DNA from: JBIICI01 sp044238935
GTDB taxonomy: Bacteria; Pseudomonadota; Alphaproteobacteria; Micavibrionales; Micavibrionaceae
Length of the DNA stretch: 23,431 nt
NCBI GenBank assembly: GCA_044238935.1
Contig: JBIICI010000025.1
Location: forward strand, 1 to 23,431
Direction: 5' to 3'
Below are positions 14,893 to 23,254 of this stretch, in pieces. The position numbers and the translations under genes were made by a program. How positions within the stretch are numbered: position 1 is the stretch's first letter; every line of letters starts with the position of its first letter. A model generated the notes under the pieces. That model was not told the origin of the DNA. It was given only the letters and a program-made list of their open reading frames with translations, and did no database searches.

Positions 14893-14929
14893 TTGAAATT
14901 TATGGTAAATTTATGTAACATGGCGCCAT
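14893..14929 (+). promoter_or_regulatory. Promoter with a palindrome at the start site, for the EreA/ChaN-like gene
   Basis: TTGAAA (14893-14898), a 17-base spacer and TAACAT (14916-14921) form a good sigma70 promoter. A perfect 10-bp palindrome, ATGGCGCCAT at 14920-14929, begins at the end of the -10 box and covers the expected transcription start, a position suited to an operator. The leader to the ATG at 14958 would be about 30 bases, with CAGGGA as ribosome-binding site. Confidence 0.55.
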
Positions 14930-14957
14930 AATTGATAAAAAAACAGGGATAAAACCA

Positions 14958-15932
14958 ATGGCGCAAAGTTTAACACAGGAATTTAATTTAGACATCCGCC
15001 CTGCGGCAAATTTGGCTTTTCAAAAAATCGAACAAGCCCATGAAGATGCAAAAAAAGCTAAAAAGCCACTTGTTGTGCTTATGGGGGAAAGTCATCATTG
15101 CCCAACACATCGTATGGTACGACAGCTGGTGATGCAGAAATTATCTGATGAAGACTATAAATTCGGCTATGGGGTTGAATACGAGTGGAATTACTACCCT
15201 CAAGATCATCAAGCTTTCTTGGCGGATAGAAAAGGAGAGAAATCTCTGGATGTTTCCCAAAGAAACCGTTTTTTTGACTGTGCCAATCAATCTTTTAAAA
15301 ATACGCTTTCCTTTATAGCGGATAAAAAAATCCCTTTCCGCCCCAATGATACAGGCAGAAAATATCAAGACGATAAAATAATATGTGTTCCGCCACCCAT
15401 CGCTGAATTTGAAAACTCGCCTAAAGACCTGGATGCTCAATGCCCTGACGGCATGTATTTACGCAATCAAGTGATCGTTCGTCATGCCATGGATCATTTG
15501 GGTAAATTGGGGAATGATTATTTTTATATTCAACATTGTGGCAGTGCCCATATATTTGGTGATAAGCCTGAGGCATTACCTTATGAACAAAGCCTATCTG
15601 CCCTTTTTGAACAGGCAGGGGCGCAAACATTGATGGTTGTACCTGAACTTGCATATTTTACAAAAGACAATATCCTACAGGATATGCCGATGGATCAGCA
15701 AGGGAAAATCATTTGGTTAAAAGACTTGTTTCAAGGAACGGTTACCTATGAGAAAACCAAATTAAATGATTTCACCAAAGGGTGGTTCAATGATTACGGT
15801 ATTCAAAATGAATCACATTTATTGCAGATTATGAGTGAGGAGTCTGGGGGGGAGATTAAGCTGTATAATAAAAAACAAGGGTGTTTTGAGTCCCTATTTA
15901 AAAAAATTATAGCGCCACTATGCGGTTTATAG
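14958..15932 (+). CDS. Putative EreA/ChaN-like (erythromycin-esterase/haem-uptake fold) protein
   Basis: The arrangement of motifs suggests the EreA/ChaN-like fold: a strand ending in VVLMGESHHCPTHR (G43-E44-S45-H46-H47), then YGVEYEWNYYP (E74, E76), and late in the domain FYIQHCGSAHIFGD with H193 and H198. In that superfamily such Glu/His pairs form the active or metal/haem-binding site. The rest (to 324) is polar with a C-terminal Lys/Cys-rich stretch. No signal peptide is present, so it should be cytoplasmic. Substrate unknown; the fold assignment is from motif pattern only. A good promoter with a palindrome lies upstream, and a hairpin spans the stop codon. The start has CAGGGA before it and follows the promoter at a normal distance. 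Confidence 0.6.
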   Translation: MAQSLTQEFNLDIRPAANLAFQKIEQAHEDAKKAKKPLVVLMGESHHCPTHRMVRQLVMQKLSDEDYKFGYGVEYEWNYYPQDHQAFLADRKGEKSLDVSQRNRFFDCANQSFKNTLSFIADKKIPFRPNDTGRKYQDDKIICVPPPIAEFENSPKDLDAQCPDGMYLRNQVIVRHAMDHLGKLGNDYFYIQHCGSAHIFGDKPEALPYEQSLSALFEQAGAQTLMVVPELAYFTKDNILQDMPMDQQGKIIWLKDLFQGTVTYEKTKLNDFTKGWFNDYGIQNESHLLQIMSEESGGEIKLYNKKQGCFESLFKKIIAPLCGL

Positions 15933-15938
15933 TGACGC
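15912..15938 (+). terminator. Hairpin spanning the stop codon, possible terminator
   Basis: A 10-bp stem with one mismatch (GCGCCACTAT against ATAGTGACGC) and a 7-base loop. It includes the TAG stop at 15930-15932. What follows is T-rich but interrupted (GGTTTATTTATA), so termination would be weak. Confidence 0.4.
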
Positions 15939-16027
15939 CGTAGGTTTATTTATATAAACTCTGAAAACCTTGCGTGACTAAGGCTATAAAAAGGATTGAT
16001 TAGATAGCCGTAATCTATAGTATAAAT

Positions 16028-16870
16028 ATGAAGTCAACTTATTTTCTAGGCTTAGGTGCACGAACCAGAATGAATCAAAAAGACAAAAATATCATAGAAA
16101 AAAAGAGACCTATTCGTGGGGATAAGTATTTTTTTGATCAAAATATATTTGATGTTCAAAAAATCGAAGAGCCAGAAGAAGAGCTGCCGCCGCCGCCCCC
16201 CACTTTTTCTGAGCAAGAATTAGAAGATGCCGTCAATGCTGCCTATCAACAAGGGCTTGAAAAAGGACGCCTGAACGAACAGGCCAACCAAAATGCACAA
16301 ATCATTGATTTGATCAAAATCATGCAAACCCATATTCAAAGCCTGATGGATCAAGAATTTCAGCGCGAAGATGTCTTTGAAAAAGAAGTCTGTGTGTTGG
16401 CACAGCATCTGTTTAAAACTGTTTTTCCTGATTTTAACCAAGTGGCGGCCTTTGATCAAATTGCCTCTCTCATTCAAAAAACAATTGCCGATCAACGCGG
16501 TTTGACAAAATTATTAATAACAGTGCCTGATAATTTGTTAATTGCCTTGCGGGATAAATCACAATCTGTTTTACCATCGGATCAATTTGCGCGGTTACAA
16601 TGGGTGGGTGATATGCATTTTGCAACGGGGCAATGTTCTATTCAATGGAATCATGGTGGTTGTCATCGCGACCCACAGGCCATTGCAAATTCTGTTTTAA
16701 AACAATTCCAGCTGTTTTTAAAAAATTATACGCCCGTAAATCAATCACTGAGTTTAGAGGATGATTCTGATTCGAGGGATATTCAAGATTCCATAAATAA
16801 GGAAACTGAGCCTAAAATGGATGATCAGCATGATGTTATTCTGGATGACATCATAAAAGATCATACATAG
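16028..16870 (+). CDS. fliH: FliH/FlbE-like flagellar assembly protein
   Basis: FliH regulates the export ATPase FliI and docks it at the flagellar type III apparatus. Visible features: a variable N-terminus containing DKYFFDQNIFD, then a Glu/Pro-rich segment with five consecutive Pro (54-58); FSEQELEDAVNAAYQQGLEK (60-79), the family's helix with the small-residue spacing AAYxxGxxKG; a long helical region; and the C-terminal domain with LITVPDNLL (163-171) and GDMHFATGQCSIQWNHGG (194-211). The final 40 residues are acidic and probably flexible. The ATG at 16028 gives 280 residues; one at 16070 is an equally weakly supported alternative, as neither has a good Shine-Dalgarno. No other flagellar gene is in the window, whereas fliF, fliG, fliN and fliI are the usual neighbours. 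Confidence 0.75.
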   Translation: MKSTYFLGLGARTRMNQKDKNIIEKKRPIRGDKYFFDQNIFDVQKIEEPEEELPPPPPTFSEQELEDAVNAAYQQGLEKGRLNEQANQNAQIIDLIKIMQTHIQSLMDQEFQREDVFEKEVCVLAQHLFKTVFPDFNQVAAFDQIASLIQKTIADQRGLTKLLITVPDNLLIALRDKSQSVLPSDQFARLQWVGDMHFATGQCSIQWNHGGCHRDPQAIANSVLKQFQLFLKNYTPVNQSLSLEDDSDSRDIQDSINKETEPKMDDQHDVILDDIIKDHT

Positions 16871-16991
16871 ATATTTAATCTATGGTTTTATAGAATAATA
16901 TCGCACTGCAGCGTATTGAATCCCTTGTTTATTTGTAAAAAACAAGTCTAAGATAAGCCTTCAAAATTTATTGACCTTCAAAATAATAAGT

Positions 16992-19316
16992 ATGGATGCT
17001 ATGATAAAAACACCCCCTCTTGATCAAACTGCGGATGAAGTTTTCTATGAAAATGCGTTAAGATACCACCAATATCCTATACCGGGGAAATATACAATTA
17101 CCCCGTCTAAGGCATTGACGACAGCCAAAGAATTATCTTTAGCCTATTCTCCGGGGGTGGCACATCCTTGCGAAGAAATTGCAAAGGATCCATTGAAAGC
17201 CTATGATTACACAGTGCGTGGCAATATGGTTGCCGTTATTACCAATGGAACAGCTGTATTAGGATTAGGCGCAATTGGCGCCTTGGCAGCAAAGCCTGTT
17301 ATGGAAGGGAAATCTGTTCTTTTTAAAAAATTTGCGAATGTGGATTCTATTGACTTAGAACTAGATGAAACCGATGTTGATAAATTGGTTGATGCGATTG
17401 CGATGTTAGAGCCTTCTTTTGGTGGTATTAATTTAGAAGACATCAAAGCGCCCGAATGTTTTGAAATTGAGCGTCGCTTGCGGGAACGCATGAATATCCC
17501 CGTGTTCCATGATGATCAACATGGAACAGCAATCATTGTGGCAGCAGCCTTTAGCAACTGGCTGATTTTAGCTAAGCGCAAAGCTGAAGATATTCGTTTA
17601 GTGGTAAATGGAGCAGGGGCGGCATCGATTGCGTGCCTAAATATGCTGATTTATACAGGGTTAAAGAAAGAAAATATTATCGTTTGTGATCGCCAAGGCG
17701 TGATTTATAAAGGTCGTGAAGATGATATGGGTGCTGAAAAAGAAGCCTATGCCACAACACGCAATGAACGCACTTTAGCGGAAGCTTTAGAAAATGCAGA
17801 TGCGTTTTTAGGGCTATCAGGACCAAACATGGTCACGGCAGAAATGGTATCAAAAATGGCCGATGCGCCTTTGATTATGGCCTTGGCAAATCCAACCCCT
17901 GAAATTATGCCTGATGAGGCGCGTAAGGGAAAACCAAATGCAATCGTGTGTACAGGCCGCTCTGATTTCCCTAATCAGGTCAATAATGTGTTATGTTTCC
18001 CCTATATTTTCCGCGGTGCATTGGATGTTGGGGCAACAAAAATCACGGAAAACATGAAAATTGCATGCGTACAGGCGCTCGCGGCCTTAACGCAAAAAGA
18101 GGTCGTTTCTGATTTGGTGACGACATATGGCGCAGATGCCTTACGTTTTGGCCCTGAATATTTAATTCCAAAGCCATTTGATCATCGACTATTAATTGAT
18201 CTGCCTCAGGCGGTTGCCAAAGCCGCCATGGATGATGGTGTGGCAACGCGGCCGATTACAGATTGGCAAGCCTATGAGGAAAAATTAAAAAGCTATACAT
18301 ACCGTACGCATATGGTGATGCGCCCGATTTATGATCGCGCAAAAGAAAATGTCAAACGTATTGCCTATTGCGAAGGCGAAAGTGAAAAAATCTTACGCGC
18401 CGCGCAAATGGCGGTGGATGATGGTTTGGCAAAACCTATTTTAATCGGCCGTCGCGAAGTTGTGGAAACACGTCTAAAACGCTTACATTTGCGTATGAAA
18501 ATTGACCAAGATTTTGAATTGGTTGATCCTGAAAATGATGATCGTTACCGTGATTATGTGCAAACATACCATCAATTAATGGATCGTAAGGGCGTGACGC
18601 TTGCGGATGCAAAAACAATTGTGCGTACCGATAATACGGTTATTGGTGCATTATTGGTGCATAAGGGCGATGCCGATGGGTTAGTATGTGGCACAGATGG
18701 GCGCTATGAACATCATAAAAAAGTAATTTTAGATGTTGTGGGATTAAGTGCGGAGCATGAAACAGCAGGGGCATTAACGGTTTTAAGCATGGATAAGGGG
18801 ACATATTTCTTTTGTGATACACATGTCAATCCAAACCCAACATGTGATCAAATTGTTGAATTGACGTTAAAGGCGGCGCAAGCGGTGCGTCATTTTGGAA
18901 TGACACCAAAAATTGCGCTTTTATCCCATTCTAATTTTGGAACGCATGATGATGAAAGTGCGATCAAAATGCGCCATGTTTTGCAAGAAATCATCAAACG
19001 TGAACCCACTTTGAAAATTGACGGGGAAATGCAAGCCGATGCTGCGTTGTCCGAAGATATTCGTCGTGATTTAATTGCCAATCCACGTTTTACAGGGTCT
19101 GCAAATTTATTGATTACCCCCAATTCTGCCTCAGCTAATATTGCGATGAATATGCTCAAAGTTTTGGGTGATGGCGTTGTGATTGGCCCTGTTCTATTGG
19201 GAACGCGCAAAGCCTGTACGATTGTTACAACTTCTACACGAACACGCGGCGTGGTAAATGCAACGGCATTATGCAGTGTTGCCGCACAGATCAGAGAAGA
19301 AGAGCAGGGCGCTTAA
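16992..19316 (+). CDS. maeB: NADP-dependent malic enzyme with phosphotransacetylase-like domain (MaeB type)
   Basis: MaeB decarboxylates malate to pyruvate with NADP, feeding gluconeogenesis and NADPH supply. The malic domain shows the catalytic Tyr in LAYSPGVAHPC (Y52), NGTAVLGLGAIGALAAKPVM with the catalytic Lys (K101), metal ligands in LEDI and FHDDQHGTA, the NADP fold VVNGAGAAS, and ALANPTPEI. From about residue 430 comes the phosphotransacetylase-like domain (IAYCEGESEKILRAAQMA, KIALLSHSNFG, NLLITPNSASANIAMNM), which in MaeB enzymes acts in allosteric control rather than catalysis. I chose the ATG at 16992 (774 residues). A TTG at 16971 extends it by seven codons, and the ATG at 17001 is an alternative; Shine-Dalgarno support is poor for all. 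A strong bidirectional terminator follows the stop. Confidence 0.95.
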   Translation: MDAMIKTPPLDQTADEVFYENALRYHQYPIPGKYTITPSKALTTAKELSLAYSPGVAHPCEEIAKDPLKAYDYTVRGNMVAVITNGTAVLGLGAIGALAAKPVMEGKSVLFKKFANVDSIDLELDETDVDKLVDAIAMLEPSFGGINLEDIKAPECFEIERRLRERMNIPVFHDDQHGTAIIVAAAFSNWLILAKRKAEDIRLVVNGAGAASIACLNMLIYTGLKKENIIVCDRQGVIYKGREDDMGAEKEAYATTRNERTLAEALENADAFLGLSGPNMVTAEMVSKMADAPLIMALANPTPEIMPDEARKGKPNAIVCTGRSDFPNQVNNVLCFPYIFRGALDVGATKITENMKIACVQALAALTQKEVVSDLVTTYGADALRFGPEYLIPKPFDHRLLIDLPQAVAKAAMDDGVATRPITDWQAYEEKLKSYTYRTHMVMRPIYDRAKENVKRIAYCEGESEKILRAAQMAVDDGLAKPILIGRREVVETRLKRLHLRMKIDQDFELVDPENDDRYRDYVQTYHQLMDRKGVTLADAKTIVRTDNTVIGALLVHKGDADGLVCGTDGRYEHHKKVILDVVGLSAEHETAGALTVLSMDKGTYFFCDTHVNPNPTCDQIVELTLKAAQAVRHFGMTPKIALLSHSNFGTHDDESAIKMRHVLQEIIKREPTLKIDGEMQADAALSEDIRRDLIANPRFTGSANLLITPNSASANIAMNMLKVLGDGVVIGPVLLGTRKACTIVTTSTRTRGVVNATALCSVAAQIREEEQGA

Positions 19317-19328
19317 TAGAGTTTAAAT

Positions 19329-19368
19329 AAAAACAGGCAAGGTATTCTATAATGCCTTGCCTGTTTTT
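19329..19368. terminator. Strong bidirectional intrinsic terminator between maeB and the HAD gene
   Basis: AAAAACAGGCAAGG pairs perfectly with CCTTGCCTGTTTTT, and four more pairs (one G-T) extend the stem to 18 bp around the loop CTAT. The A-run at one end and T-run at the other make it work in both directions. It stops maeB on the plus strand. The stop codon of the minus-strand HAD gene (19347-19349) lies in the loop, so this one hairpin serves both converging genes. Confidence 0.9.
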
Positions 19369-20063
19369 ATAAGATTTTGTAATTTCTCAAGCATATCCTC
19401 ATAAGAAATTAAAATATGATCTGTATGAATCCCCTTTTTTAACAGGGCAACAGCAGCATTTAATCCATAAGATAGCGGTTGAATAGAATTTTGTAAGTGG
19501 CTTTGTGCCGCAAGGCAGGCGGTGACATCTTTGTGTCGATCACCAACACACCAAATAATGTCCGTTTCCCCTAAATTTGGTTGAACTTTGTTAATAATAC
19601 GCAAAATAGGCTCGGCGCTTGGTTTTGCGTGCGTAACATCTTCGCGAAATAATGTGGCATCAAAAAATTGTAGTAAATTGAACTTTTCTAAAATATCGTG
19701 TCCATACCCTTTGCCCAATCCATTACTGAATAAACCACATCGAATATTTTGGCTTTTTAGATATATTAAAACAGCTTCAATCCCTGGGCAGGGCTCAACG
19801 ATTTCTTCGACAGGCTTACGGCGAAGGGAGTGTAAAACCTTATGGGTTAGTAATCGCCGTGGCTTATTCTCCCTCAGGTCAATTAAGGCGCTTTCTTCGA
19901 TTTTTTTCCAGCGTCCACGCCATCTGAAGAATCGTAAAATGCGCCCTAAAAAATGCAAGCTATCATCAACGCGTTCTAGTAAATTTAACATACGGGGATT
20001 TACATGACGAACAATTGTTCCATCCATGTCAAATATAATAATGTCTGGACGCTGTAAGCTCAT
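19347..20063 (-). CDS. HAD-superfamily phosphatase (Gph-like)
   Basis: HAD subfamily I hydrolases remove phosphate from small metabolites. Motif I is DMDGT (D12 nucleophile, D14 acid/base), motif II the SNG in GLFSNGLGKG, motif III the Lys in AKPSAEP, and motif IV GDRHKD. The cap region (about 25-90) is basic and helical and longer than in minimal members. Substrate specificity cannot be read; phosphoglycolate phosphatase-type activity is a guess. The start lies three bases after the dxs stop, so it is translated as the last gene of the xseB-ispA-dxs operon. Its stop codon falls in the loop of the shared terminator. Confidence 0.85.
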   Translation of the reverse strand: MSLQRPDIIIFDMDGTIVRHVNPRMLNLLERVDDSLHFLGRILRFFRWRGRWKKIEESALIDLRENKPRRLLTHKVLHSLRRKPVEEIVEPCPGIEAVLIYLKSQNIRCGLFSNGLGKGYGHDILEKFNLLQFFDATLFREDVTHAKPSAEPILRIINKVQPNLGETDIIWCVGDRHKDVTACLAAQSHLQNSIQPLSYGLNAAVALLKKGIHTDHILISYEDMLEKLQNLIKTGKAL

Positions 20064-20066
20064 TGT

Positions 20067-21980
20067 TTATGCTATCTTTTTATAAAGGGTCAATAGTGCC
20101 TGCAGGATACTGTGTACGTCTATCTTTGTTTGCTGATATTGAGCCTCCATACTGCCATGATCAATGAACTGATCAGGCAGGAAGAGAGGTAAAAAATGAA
20201 GGGAAGACAGTGCATTTTGATCATTTAAGGCATGCAAAACGGCACTACCAAAGCCACCAATACTGCCTTCTTCGATTGTCAAAATGGCTTTGTGCGTTTG
20301 GCTTAGATTTTGAATCAGGTCTAAATCAAGCGGTTTTGCAAAGCGCGCATCGGCGATTGTCAGAGGGATTCCTGTTTTCTCCGTAAAAAGCGTACAGGCT
20401 TGTTGGCATGCGTACAGCCTTGTGCCATAGGATAAAATGGCAATCTCGTTGCCTTGTTGTATGAATCGCCCTTTGCCCAGTTGAATCGGGCATTGCTTTG
20501 AAAAATCAGGCATAAATTCATGCCAATTCAACGCCCCATTGCCGCGCGGAAATCGGAAAGCAATCGGGGATGAATCATGCTGGCTGGCAAACTGAACCAT
20601 ATCTGTTAACTCTTGTTCGTCGCTGGGCGCCATTAAAACCATATTGGGAATACAGGATAAATAAGCAATATCATAAGCCCCCGCATGCGTTTGCCCATCC
20701 GCCCCCACCAATCCCGCGCGATCAATAACGAAACGTACAGGCAGATTTTGTAAAGCCACATCATGAATAATTTGGTCGTACGCGCGCTGTAAAAATGTTG
20801 AATAAATAGCAACAAAGGGCTTATGACCTTCACAGGCAAGCCCTGCGGCAAAGGTTACGGCGTGTTGTTCGGCGATGCCCACATCAAAACAGCGATCAGG
20901 AAATTGATTTTGAAATTCAATTAATCCTGTTCCGCTGGGCATTGCCGCGGTAATGGCAACGATTTTAGAATCAGATTCTGCTAATTTGATAAGGCTATGA
21001 CCAAAAATATGACTAAAACTTAACGGTGCAGCACTCTTTTTCAAGGCTTTGCCCGTTTCAACGTCAAAGGCGGTAACGCCATGCATTTTATCATCAGCCT
21101 GTTCTGCTGCGTCATAGCCTTTGCCCTTTTGTGTTTTCATGTGAATCAAAACAGGGGCGTTATAGGATTGTTTGACATTATCTAAAATGGAAACTAAATC
21201 TGTGACGTGATGTCCATCAATACATCCAATATAATAAAACCCTAAATTCTCAAAAAAGCTCCCATCGCCCAAGACCGAACGAGCCGATTCTTCGGTGTTT
21301 TTAATAAAATTGCGCAAGGGTTTAGGCAGACGATTGACAACAGGTTTTCCATGTTCACGCAGCGCATGATAGGATTTTGACGATACGATACGCGCTAAAT
21401 ATTGACTCAAAGCCCCTGTGGGGCGATCAATAGACATATCATTATCATTTAAAATTACAATTAAACGATGCCCTAATGCACCTGCATTATTCAAGGCTTC
21501 ATACGCCATACCAGCGGACATTGAGCCATCCCCGATCACCGCAATGACGTGACGATCTTGTTCCTGATTGAGGGAAAATGCCGATGCCATGCCCAAAGCA
21601 GCAGAAATAGAGGTGGAGCTATGCCCTGCACCAAAGGGATCATAGGGGCTTTCCGCACGTTTGGTAAAACCACTTAATCCACCATTTTGGCGAATTGTAT
21701 GCATTTTTTCACGTCTACCTGTAAGCATTTTATGGGGATAGGCTTGGTGGCCAACATCCCAAATCAGGCGATCATGGGGGGTGTTAAACACATAATGCAA
21801 GGCAACAGTTAATTCGACCACGCCCAATCCTGCCCCCAAATGCCCGCCCGTTTTGGAGACAATATCCAATAAATCCGCCCGAATTTCTGCGCACAAAGCA
21901 GGTAAATCCTGTTTGTTGAGCATTTTCAGATCATCTGGAATCTGAATCTTATCTAAAAAAGAGGAGGGGCTTTGTGTCAT
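20067..21980 (-). CDS. dxs: 1-deoxy-D-xylulose-5-phosphate synthase
   Basis: Dxs condenses pyruvate and glyceraldehyde 3-phosphate with thiamine diphosphate, the first step of the MEP isoprenoid pathway. GGHLGAGLG (45-53) carries the substrate His, DVGHQAYPHKMLTGRR (75-90) and AGHSSTSISAA (118-128) follow, the thiamine diphosphate motif runs from GDGSMSAGM (150-158) to NDND (178-181), and FDVGIAEQHA carries the catalytic Glu. DRAGLVGADGQTHAG and the transketolase C-terminal domain complete 637 residues, the usual length. The start is 13 bases after the ispA stop with a modest GCGGG site. Position between ispA and a HAD gene makes an isoprenoid operon. Confidence 0.97.
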   Translation of the reverse strand: MTQSPSSFLDKIQIPDDLKMLNKQDLPALCAEIRADLLDIVSKTGGHLGAGLGVVELTVALHYVFNTPHDRLIWDVGHQAYPHKMLTGRREKMHTIRQNGGLSGFTKRAESPYDPFGAGHSSTSISAALGMASAFSLNQEQDRHVIAVIGDGSMSAGMAYEALNNAGALGHRLIVILNDNDMSIDRPTGALSQYLARIVSSKSYHALREHGKPVVNRLPKPLRNFIKNTEESARSVLGDGSFFENLGFYYIGCIDGHHVTDLVSILDNVKQSYNAPVLIHMKTQKGKGYDAAEQADDKMHGVTAFDVETGKALKKSAAPLSFSHIFGHSLIKLAESDSKIVAITAAMPSGTGLIEFQNQFPDRCFDVGIAEQHAVTFAAGLACEGHKPFVAIYSTFLQRAYDQIIHDVALQNLPVRFVIDRAGLVGADGQTHAGAYDIAYLSCIPNMVLMAPSDEQELTDMVQFASQHDSSPIAFRFPRGNGALNWHEFMPDFSKQCPIQLGKGRFIQQGNEIAILSYGTRLYACQQACTLFTEKTGIPLTIADARFAKPLDLDLIQNLSQTHKAILTIEEGSIGGFGSAVLHALNDQNALSSLHFLPLFLPDQFIDHGSMEAQYQQTKIDVHSILQALLTLYKKIA

Positions 21981-21993
21981 AGACCCGCTTTGA

Positions 21994-22905
21994 TCAAACG
22001 CGACGATTCAAAACATATAACGCTAAATCTCTTAATAAATCAGCGCGACTGTCAAAATCTTTGAGGTTTGTAATGGCTTGGTCAATCAACATGCGGGCAT
22101 GCTGATGCGCGGCATCCTTACCCATTGTGGATACAAAGGTGGCTTTGTTTGCAGCATTGTCTTTGCCTGTATCTTTGCCCGTTTCTGCGCTTGTGCCTTC
22201 GACATCTAAAATGTCATCGGTGACTTGGAACGCGAGTCCTAAATTATTGGCATAGCTGGATAAAGCGCGTTGCTTTTGTGGCGATGCCTTGCCTAAAATC
22301 GCGCCGGCTTCGCAGGCAAAAACCATCAAACGACCTGTTTTCATGCGTTGTAAGCGGTTGATTGTATTCAAATCAAATGCCGATGTTTCGCCCAATAAAT
22401 CCAGCATTTGTCCGCCGACCATGCCTTGGAATCCTGTGGCTTTTGCCAATCCGCCTACCAATTCACAGCGGACATGGGGATCAGAATGGGTTTGTGGGTC
22501 AGATAAGACCTCAAACGCCAACGTCAAAAGGGCGTCGCCTGCCAAAATCGCGGTGGCATCATCATATTGTTTGTGAATTGTCGGCTGTCCACGACGTAAA
22601 TCCGCATTATCCATAGCGGGTAAATCATCATGAATTAATGAATAGCAATGCAATAGCTCAATCGCCGCCGCAACACGACGGGCGCAATTCAGATCAACAT
22701 TAAATTGCAGGGCGCTGTGAATAACCAAAAAAGGGCGCAAACGCTTTCCGCCATTTAAAACGCCTGAACGCATGGCTTGCATTAAACGTGCCTCAGGCAG
22801 ATCAGATTCTGGTAATAATTTTGTCAGTGTTCTGTTGACCAGATCAACGACTTCTTCCATAGCTTCGTTTAAGGAAGGAGGGGTATCGCGTAGGGATGGA
22901 GCCAT
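21994..22905 (-). CDS. ispA: Polyprenyl synthetase, farnesyl/geranyl diphosphate synthase type
   Basis: IspA-type enzymes elongate dimethylallyl diphosphate with isopentenyl diphosphate to geranyl and farnesyl diphosphate. GGKRLRP (52-58) binds the isopentenyl substrate. The first Asp-rich motif is DDLPAMDNADLRRG (D93, D94, D99), and the second DDILDVEG (D230, D231, D234). Length 303 is typical for IspA of proteobacteria. The start at 22905 has AAGGAA about 11 bases upstream, overlapping the region after the xseB stop, 14 bases away. It is in an operon with dxs, which supplies its precursors. Confidence 0.95.
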   Translation of the reverse strand: MAPSLRDTPPSLNEAMEEVVDLVNRTLTKLLPESDLPEARLMQAMRSGVLNGGKRLRPFLVIHSALQFNVDLNCARRVAAAIELLHCYSLIHDDLPAMDNADLRRGQPTIHKQYDDATAILAGDALLTLAFEVLSDPQTHSDPHVRCELVGGLAKATGFQGMVGGQMLDLLGETSAFDLNTINRLQRMKTGRLMVFACEAGAILGKASPQKQRALSSYANNLGLAFQVTDDILDVEGTSAETGKDTGKDNAANKATFVSTMGKDAAHQHARMLIDQAITNLKDFDSRADLLRDLALYVLNRRV

Positions 22906-22919
22906 AATCTAAAAATTCC

Positions 22920-23180
22920 TTATGAAAGTTGTATGTCTTGCGCAGTGGCTGTGCCATCTGCATTTAACGTAATTTTTTCAATGCGTGAGCGTGCGTGCTG
23001 TAACATTGATTCACAATATTTTTTTAATGAAATGCCTTTTTCATAGTCTTGCATCGACTCTTCTAATGATCCTTTTCCTGATTCCAGTCTTTTGACAACA
23101 TCATCTAATGCCTGTAACGCTGTTTCAAAGGTCATTTTTTCCAGAGAGTCTTTTGTATGGATTGCGTTGTTTTCTGTCAT
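22920..23180 (-). CDS. xseB: Exodeoxyribonuclease VII small subunit
   Basis: XseB is the small subunit of exonuclease VII, which binds the XseA subunit and helps degrade single-stranded DNA. The conserved core is FETALQALDDVVKRLESGKG followed by SLEESMQDYEKGISLKKYCE and an Arg/Lys-rich helix. About 15 residues (MTENNAIHTKDSLEK) precede the usual start region, so an ATG at 23135 that gives MTFETALQ is an alternative; neither has a strong Shine-Dalgarno. Total 86 residues is near the usual 75-80. It heads the ispA-dxs operon, an arrangement common in proteobacteria. Confidence 0.9.
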   Translation of the reverse strand: MTENNAIHTKDSLEKMTFETALQALDDVVKRLESGKGSLEESMQDYEKGISLKKYCESMLQHARSRIEKITLNADGTATAQDIQLS

Positions 23181-23254
23181 TTTTAAATGTTACCGTAATA
23201 AAATTTTAGGGACTATATCATGTTTTCTTCTAAAAAGCACCCAAAAAACCTGAA

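Larger units (their letters stand above)
14586..14957. other. Long divergent spacer between aroA and the EreA/ChaN-like gene
   Basis: This 372-base stretch has no established gene. It holds a 26-base near-palindrome centred on TTGATCAA at 14666-14691 (two mismatched pairs of thirteen), in AT-rich DNA; a short coding-like stretch at 14728-14847 described separately; and at 14893-14929 the promoter of the downstream gene. No RNA gene was recognised. A convincing aroA promoter was not found. Confidence 0.6.

Noticed and set aside
16924..16946. Inverted repeat CTTGTTT / AAACAAG upstream of maeB as terminator or operator
   Set aside because: Seven AT-rich pairs with a 9-base loop and no T-run; this is expected by chance in AT-rich DNA.
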